NCBI GenBank assembly: GCA_041736675.1
Contig: JBGSTD010000004.1
Location: 1-64,000, forward strand
DNA from: Salaquimonas sp041736675
Lineage (GTDB): Bacteria; Pseudomonadota; Alphaproteobacteria; Rhizobiales; Rhizobiaceae
Length of the DNA stretch: 64,000 nt
Direction: 5' to 3'
Positions 59,856-64,000 of the stretch are shown in pieces. Under the pieces are notes generated by a model. That model worked only from the letters and a program-made list of their open reading frames with translations. It searched no databases and was not told the origin of the DNA. Each line of letters begins with the position of its first letter. Positions within the stretch are counted from its first letter, which is position 1. A program made the position numbers and the translations under genes.

Positions 59856-60825
59856 ACCGCTGATCTTTTCAACGCACAGTCTGCACCCCGATATCGCCGG
59901 ACAGCTTGGTGAAATCGGCACACTCAAAATAGCCAGTGAACCTACAAGAACCGCAATTGAGAATGAGAGCAACGGTGCCCAATACATCGTGGTTCGTGCC
60001 AATATACCTGCCGAAGTCGTACAGCGTGAAAATGGCCTTAGAGCATTGGTGCGCCATGGCGCGGGCCTCGACATGATTCCCGTTGACCTCTGCACGCAGG
60101 CCGGAGTTCTGGTTGCAAACGTGCCGGGGGCCAATGCACTGACTGTAGCTGAGCACGTTATTTGGACCAGCCTAGCGATCATGCGCCACTACCCCATTGT
60201 GAATAAGGACATGCGAAGAAATGGCTGGGAAGCCGGACGGGCCCACTCGAATGCCGGAATGGAACTCAGCGGCAAGACAATCGGAATAGTCGGCATGGGA
60301 AATATCGGGCGCACCATTGCCCGAATGACTGCCTCTGCTTTTAATTGCAGGATTATAACGGCAACGCGATCCACTTCCAATCTTCCTGACAATGTGGAGC
60401 CGGTTTCCATTGCGGATCTACTCATGCGCGCTGATGTTATTGTGTTGAGTTGCCCGCTGACAGATGAAACAAGGGGCCTTATTGATGCCAATGCTTTTTT
60501 GATAATGAAGCATGGAGCAATCTTGATAAATGTGTCTCGTGGACCAGTGATTAACGAGACGGCTCTGCTTGATACCCTGAAGAGCGGCAAGCTGTGCGGG
60601 GTTGCCCTTGACGTATTCAACGAGCAACCGCTGGCGGCCGATCATCCTCTCTTTCAATTTGACAACGTTATCCTGACACCACACATGGCGGGCATAACCA
60701 CAGAAAGCATGCTGCGCATGGGGCAAGGCGTAGTGGATGAAATATCACGGATAAACGCTGGCGGCCCACCGCTCAATTTCATCAATCCAGAAGCGCTCAG
60801 CCGCTATAACAAGCGGTTTCTCTAG
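59845..60825 (+). CDS. D-isomer-specific 2-hydroxyacid dehydrogenase
   Basis: 326 aa from the ATG at 59845, overlapping the regulator gene by 11 nt; the longer frame opens with TTG. The NAD site is GIVGMGNIGRTIAR, and the catalytic R-E-H are in NVSRGPVINE, DVFNEQPL and LTPHMAGIT. It reduces a 2-keto acid or oxidises a 2-hydroxy acid, fitting the last step after the dehydratase. Possibly specific for a 2-keto sugar acid or hydroxypyruvate. Confidence 0.88.
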   Translation: MKNRPLIFSTHSLHPDIAGQLGEIGTLKIASEPTRTAIENESNGAQYIVVRANIPAEVVQRENGLRALVRHGAGLDMIPVDLCTQAGVLVANVPGANALTVAEHVIWTSLAIMRHYPIVNKDMRRNGWEAGRAHSNAGMELSGKTIGIVGMGNIGRTIARMTASAFNCRIITATRSTSNLPDNVEPVSIADLLMRADVIVLSCPLTDETRGLIDANAFLIMKHGAILINVSRGPVINETALLDTLKSGKLCGVALDVFNEQPLAADHPLFQFDNVILTPHMAGITTESMLRMGQGVVDEISRINAGGPPLNFINPEALSRYNKRFL

Positions 60826-60840
60826 CTAGAAAACCTTGGT

Positions 60841-61917
60841 TCACTTGCCGGACTTTATAAGGTTTTCGCCGGTGTTCTGGTCAAAAAACAGCACCTTATC
60901 GGGTTTCCATCCAAACCTGATCTGTTCATCCAAGTCAACTTTCGTGCGCGCCGGCACCATTGCATGCAGTTTTGTTTCACCGACATACATCGTCAAAATC
61001 TTGTTGACCCCATGATCCTCAACATCAAAGACTTTTGCCTCGAGAGGAGCACCACTTTCAAGAACAAGGTTTTCTGGCCGGATACCAAAAATGATGTTGC
61101 CGGGGCCGATCTTGGCAGGGTTATCTACACTCAATTTGTCACGGCCATCATTGACCAACACCTTTGATCCATCGAGGGTGCCTCTCAACAGGTTCATTGG
61201 AGGTGACCCGACAGAGCGCGCGACAAAGGTATTGCATGGTGTGTCATAAATTTCCTTCGGCGTTCCCACCTGGGCGATCTTCCCCTGATTTAGAACAGCA
61301 ATCTTGTCACCCATAGACATGGCTTCCACCTGATCATGGGTCACATATAGGAAGGTTGCACCCAACTCACTGTGCAGACGTTTCAACTCAACACGCAGCG
61401 CTTCGCGCAGTTTTGCATCCAGTGCTGACAAAGGTTCGTCCATCAGGAAAACCCGGGGTTCGCGGACTATTGCGCGGCCAATTGAAACGCGCTGCATTTC
61501 GCCGCCTGAAAGCCGCTCGACCTTGCGGTCAAGCAAATGGGTTATCTGCAAAATCTTCGCCGCCTCATCAACACGCCTGCTTATTTCTGCGGCATCCATT
61601 CGCCGGATCTTGGCCTTGAGAGGAAACTCCAGATTGCCGCGAACTGTCAGACGCGGATAAAGCGAATATTGCTGGAGAACAAGTGCAACATCACGCTGGG
61701 CAGCATTCCATCCGGCGGCGTTTTCCCCGCCAATAAACACTTCACCGCTATCGGGTTTTTCCAAGCCGGCAACAATACGAAGTGTTGTCGTTTTGCCTGC
61801 CCCGGTCTGACCAAGGAGCACAAAAAACTCTCCGTCCCGAATATCCAGATCAAGCCCCCGAAGCGCAGTATTGCCACCAAATTTCCGGGTTACGCCCCTG
61901 ATGCTGATATCAGCCAT
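60841..61917 (-). CDS. ABC importer ATPase (MalK/UgpC type)
   Basis: 358 aa. Walker A is GQTGAGKTTT, the signature is LSGGEMQRVSIG and Walker B is VFLMDEPLSALDAKL, with the C-terminal regulatory TOBE domain (about 240-355). Its ATG overlaps the stop of the second ATPase (TAATG). A carbohydrate importer with two different ATPases, as in the glycerol (Glp) type of Rhizobiales. Confidence 0.92.
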   Translation of the reverse strand: MADISIRGVTRKFGGNTALRGLDLDIRDGEFFVLLGQTGAGKTTTLRIVAGLEKPDSGEVFIGGENAAGWNAAQRDVALVLQQYSLYPRLTVRGNLEFPLKAKIRRMDAAEISRRVDEAAKILQITHLLDRKVERLSGGEMQRVSIGRAIVREPRVFLMDEPLSALDAKLREALRVELKRLHSELGATFLYVTHDQVEAMSMGDKIAVLNQGKIAQVGTPKEIYDTPCNTFVARSVGSPPMNLLRGTLDGSKVLVNDGRDKLSVDNPAKIGPGNIIFGIRPENLVLESGAPLEAKVFDVEDHGVNKILTMYVGETKLHAMVPARTKVDLDEQIRFGWKPDKVLFFDQNTGENLIKSGK

Positions 61918-63014
61918 TATTTCGCACTCCGCATTGCAAGGCCGCTGTTGATATCAAAGAAATGAGCGTTTTCGGTATTGATCCCGACCCACAAATCCTT
62001 TCCTTCATCCGCAACAAAACCACTCTCGGTTCGCACCCTCAATGTGGTCTCGCCAATTTTGACGTCGACAATATCGTGAGAACCCAGAGGCTCTATATTC
62101 GTTGTGACGGCTTTGATCATTGCGTCCTTCTTTTGGTGGGAAAGATGCAGATCCTCCGGCCGTATTCCCAGCCGCAGGACAGAGGTATCTCTTAGATGAC
62201 TGGTCAATTGAGGCAGGAATGAAAAACCCACGGTTTCTCCCGGCAACACTGCTACTGATTGATCCTTTTCACTATTGAAATTGATGTCGATAACGTTCAT
62301 CACCGGGCTTCCGACAAATTGGGCAACGAACAGATTGCGCGGTTTGGAGTAGACTTCGTCGGGTGTGTCAATCTGCTGGAGGATGCCGCCGTGCATGATC
62401 ACGATACGGTCTGCGAGTGACATTGCCTCGATCTGATCATGAGTGACATAGACGCTTGTCGAACCCCTCGAAACGTGCAGGCGCTTGATCTCTGCCCGCA
62501 TCTGTTCCCGCAGTTTTGCATCCAGAGCACCGATTGGCTCGTCCATCAACAACGCTTTGGGATGGCGGACCAGCGCCCTGCCAATAGCGACACGCTGCAT
62601 GTCTCCGCCTGAAAGCGCGGAAGGTTTTTTCTCCAAAAGAGTGCCAATCCGCAAAATGCCCGCAACTTCCTTTACTGCCTTCTCTCGATCAGCGGCGCTC
62701 ATGCCAACAGCCCGCAAAGGAAAGGCGATGTTTTCGTAAACCGACATATGGGGATAAAGCGAGAAAGACTGAAAAACGAAAGCGATGTCCCGGTTGGACG
62801 CTTTCTTGTCCTGAATCTCTTCGCCATCAATCAGGATTTTGCCTGACGAGACAGATTCAAGCCCGGCGATTGCCCGCAGTGTAGTCGTCTTACCGCAGCC
62901 GGACTGACCCAGCATCACGACAAACTCACCATCATGGATGGTAAGGTTCATGTCTTTGATAACCTGAAAATTTCCGAAGAATTTTTGTACGTCACGAAGC
63001 TCAATCGTTGCCAT
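61917..63014 (-). CDS. ABC importer ATPase (MalK/UgpC type), second
   Basis: 365 aa from the ATG at 63014. Walker A is GQSGCGKTTT, the signature is LSGGDMQRVAIG and Walker B is ALLMDEPIGALDAKL, with a TOBE domain at the C-terminus. It is distinct from its neighbour in the signature and regulatory region, so the pair probably works as a heterodimer. Coupled to the small membrane protein by TGATG. Confidence 0.92.
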   Translation of the reverse strand: MATIELRDVQKFFGNFQVIKDMNLTIHDGEFVVMLGQSGCGKTTTLRAIAGLESVSSGKILIDGEEIQDKKASNRDIAFVFQSFSLYPHMSVYENIAFPLRAVGMSAADREKAVKEVAGILRIGTLLEKKPSALSGGDMQRVAIGRALVRHPKALLMDEPIGALDAKLREQMRAEIKRLHVSRGSTSVYVTHDQIEAMSLADRIVIMHGGILQQIDTPDEVYSKPRNLFVAQFVGSPVMNVIDINFNSEKDQSVAVLPGETVGFSFLPQLTSHLRDTSVLRLGIRPEDLHLSHQKKDAMIKAVTTNIEPLGSHDIVDVKIGETTLRVRTESGFVADEGKDLWVGINTENAHFFDINSGLAMRSAK

Positions 63015-63289
63015 CACATGGTTCCATCTTTTGGCATGTTTGGATCAGTCTCCGGCTTTTGCCTTGAACCTGCTCCTTCTATCGGATCATAGGCATACTC
63101 ATCCTCTGCTTCCGGTTCGGGGGCGATTTTGGTCAATACGATAAACCCAACAAGACCCAACAGTATGATCGTCAGGCCATAACGATGGAGGAACAACACC
63201 CAAGGCTGGCACAATGCTATAATGCCGAGGATCATGAGTGCCTGCGCGCCCGGTATCAGGTATACTTGGTTGGCTTGCCTGAAGGTCAT
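63014..63289 (-). CDS. Small membrane protein of a sugar ABC operon (about 91 aa)
   Basis: The start is the ATG at 63289, overlapping the permease stop by 4 nt; a longer frame is possible but basic and cysteine-rich. Two hydrophobic spans (about 15-30 and 38-55) are followed by an acidic tail (PEPEAEDEYAYDP). It sits between permease and ATPases. Similar small membrane proteins accompany dual-ATPase sugar importers in Rhizobiales. Role unknown; perhaps an assembly factor or extra subunit. Confidence 0.7.
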   Translation of the reverse strand: MTFRQANQVYLIPGAQALMILGIIALCQPWVLFLHRYGLTIILLGLVGFIVLTKIAPEPEAEDEYAYDPIEGAGSRQKPETDPNMPKDGTM

Positions 63290-64000
63290 TTGCGAATTGC
63301 CCCGAATGACATTCCGCGCAGGAGGTGATTGCGCAACAGGAATGTGAAGATTGCAACAGGCAACAGGAACAGGAAAGTACCTGCAGCAATTACCGTCCAA
63401 TCCGGAAGTCCGGAACCAACTTGACTTGGAATATAGGGTGGCGCTGTCTGTGCATTGCGGTTTGTCATGATCAACGCGAAGGCGTATTCATTCCAGGCGG
63501 TGATGAAACAGAATACTGCCGTTGCGGCAATTCCAGTCATCGCCTCGGGAAGCACAATCTTGAAGAATGCCTGCATGCGCGTATAACCGTCGACCAGAGC
63601 GGCCTCTTCATATTCCTTGGGAATCTCGTCAATAAAACCCTTCATGATCCAGACCGAAAATGACAGGTTGAACGCGGTATAAAGAATGATCAGGCCAAGA
63701 TGGCTGTCGTTCAATCCAACGACACGATACATCAGATACATCGGAATAGCGACGACAACGGGTGGCAACATGCGTGTCGAGAGGATGAAGAACAGCCAGT
63801 CATCCTCGCCTTTGACCTTGAACCTTGAGAACCCGTAAGCGGTGAGTGTGCCCATCGAGACGGCCAGAAAGGTCGAAATGACAGAAACAATAATCGAATT
63901 CATGAACCGGTCGCCGTAGCCCGAGGACCGGATTTCCCCACTGCCACTGCGAACCACTTTCTCGCCGCCGTCCAGCACCATTTTTTCCCACCAGGGCGCT
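63286..64000 (-). CDS. ABC sugar permease, MalG type (partial, continues beyond window)
   Basis: C-terminal 230-odd residues; the frame is open to the right edge (APWWEK before the first internal methionine). Spans and the EAA loop (EEAALVDGYTRMQAFFKIVLPEAMTGIAA) are typical of the second carbohydrate permease. It ends GMSFGAIRK. The partner permease, binding protein and likely regulator should lie to the right, outside the window. Confidence 0.9.
   Translation of the reverse strand, partial: APWWEKMVLDGGEKVVRSGSGEIRSSGYGDRFMNSIIVSVISTFLAVSMGTLTAYGFSRFKVKGEDDWLFFILSTRMLPPVVVAIPMYLMYRVVGLNDSHLGLIILYTAFNLSFSVWIMKGFIDEIPKEYEEAALVDGYTRMQAFFKIVLPEAMTGIAATAVFCFITAWNEYAFALIMTNRNAQTAPPYIPSQVGSGLPDWTVIAAGTFLFLLPVAIFTFLLRNHLLRGMSFGAIRK

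Noticed and set aside
59217..60182. A 321-codon minus-strand frame
   Set aside because: Antisense to the FadR-type regulator and the 2-hydroxyacid dehydrogenase; cysteine-rich, no domain.
60841..64000. Assigning the dual-ATPase importer as the glycerol system GlpSTPQV
   Set aside because: No glpD or glpR nearby, the gene order differs, and the neighbours handle sugar acids.
1..64000. tRNA, rRNA, CRISPR arrays or classical insertion sequences
   Set aside because: I read the intergenic gaps and saw no cloverleaf, spaced direct-repeat array or transposase gene; small noncoding RNAs cannot be excluded by eye.

Overview
The window looks like the chromosome of an alphaproteobacterium, most likely a (marine?) member of the Hyphomicrobiales/Rhizobiales. 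The basis is gene content, namely the UgpC-type ABC ATPases, the DUF2126/circularly permuted ATP-grasp/alpha-E/transglutaminase set, the divergent katG-oxyR pair, the single glgP-B-C-A-X-malQ-pgm operon, and REP-like palindromes of a type known from this group. Base composition is moderate for the order. I see no tRNA, rRNA, CRISPR array, phage or classical insertion sequence. The lineage call is an inference; no marker gene is present.

Layout. 1-800: a small GIY-YIG nuclease gene framed by a perfect 35-bp inverted repeat, followed by about 400 bp of palindromic repeats. 808-11156: a secreted VHL-beta-domain-like protein, a TauE/SafE sulfite exporter, a DUF2855 protein, a Gfo/Idh/MocA protein and a GntR/UTRA regulator on the minus strand. 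Diverging from them on the plus strand are an SsuD-like FMNH2-dependent monooxygenase, an aldo/keto reductase, a flavin reductase and a TRAP transporter (dctQ, dctM, dctP). This matches the sulfolytic sulfoquinovose monooxygenase (sulfo-SMO) pathway, with a TRAP system in place of the SMO ABC importer and a Gfo/Idh/MocA protein as candidate NAD+-dependent sulfoquinovosidase. It is the most interesting locus here.

11342-14696: katG and divergent oxyR. 14735-21386: transglutaminase, ATP-grasp/alpha-E and DUF2126 three-gene cluster. 21559-22857: flavin-containing monooxygenase. 22938-36136: a seven-gene, tightly coupled glycogen synthesis and breakdown operon. 36503-39781: carboxymuconolactone decarboxylase-like protein, class III aminotransferase and glutamine-synthetase-like ligase.

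39803-45746: a minus-strand catabolic operon (DUF1185, alpha/beta hydrolase, flavin reductase fused to a degenerate Nudix domain, luciferase-like monooxygenase, aldehyde dehydrogenase) with a divergent LysR regulator and a palindromic operator between them. 45793-47712: an aromatic-ring FAD hydroxylase. 48039-53439: a YeeE/YedE sulfur permease and an RND efflux pair. 53567-64000: a sugar or sugar-acid locus with a Gfo/Idh dehydrogenase, three xylose-isomerase-like TIM barrels (two resembling ketose 3-epimerases), an enolase-superfamily dehydratase, a FadR-type regulator with two visible operators, a 2-hydroxyacid dehydrogenase, and an ABC importer with two ATPases that runs off the right edge.
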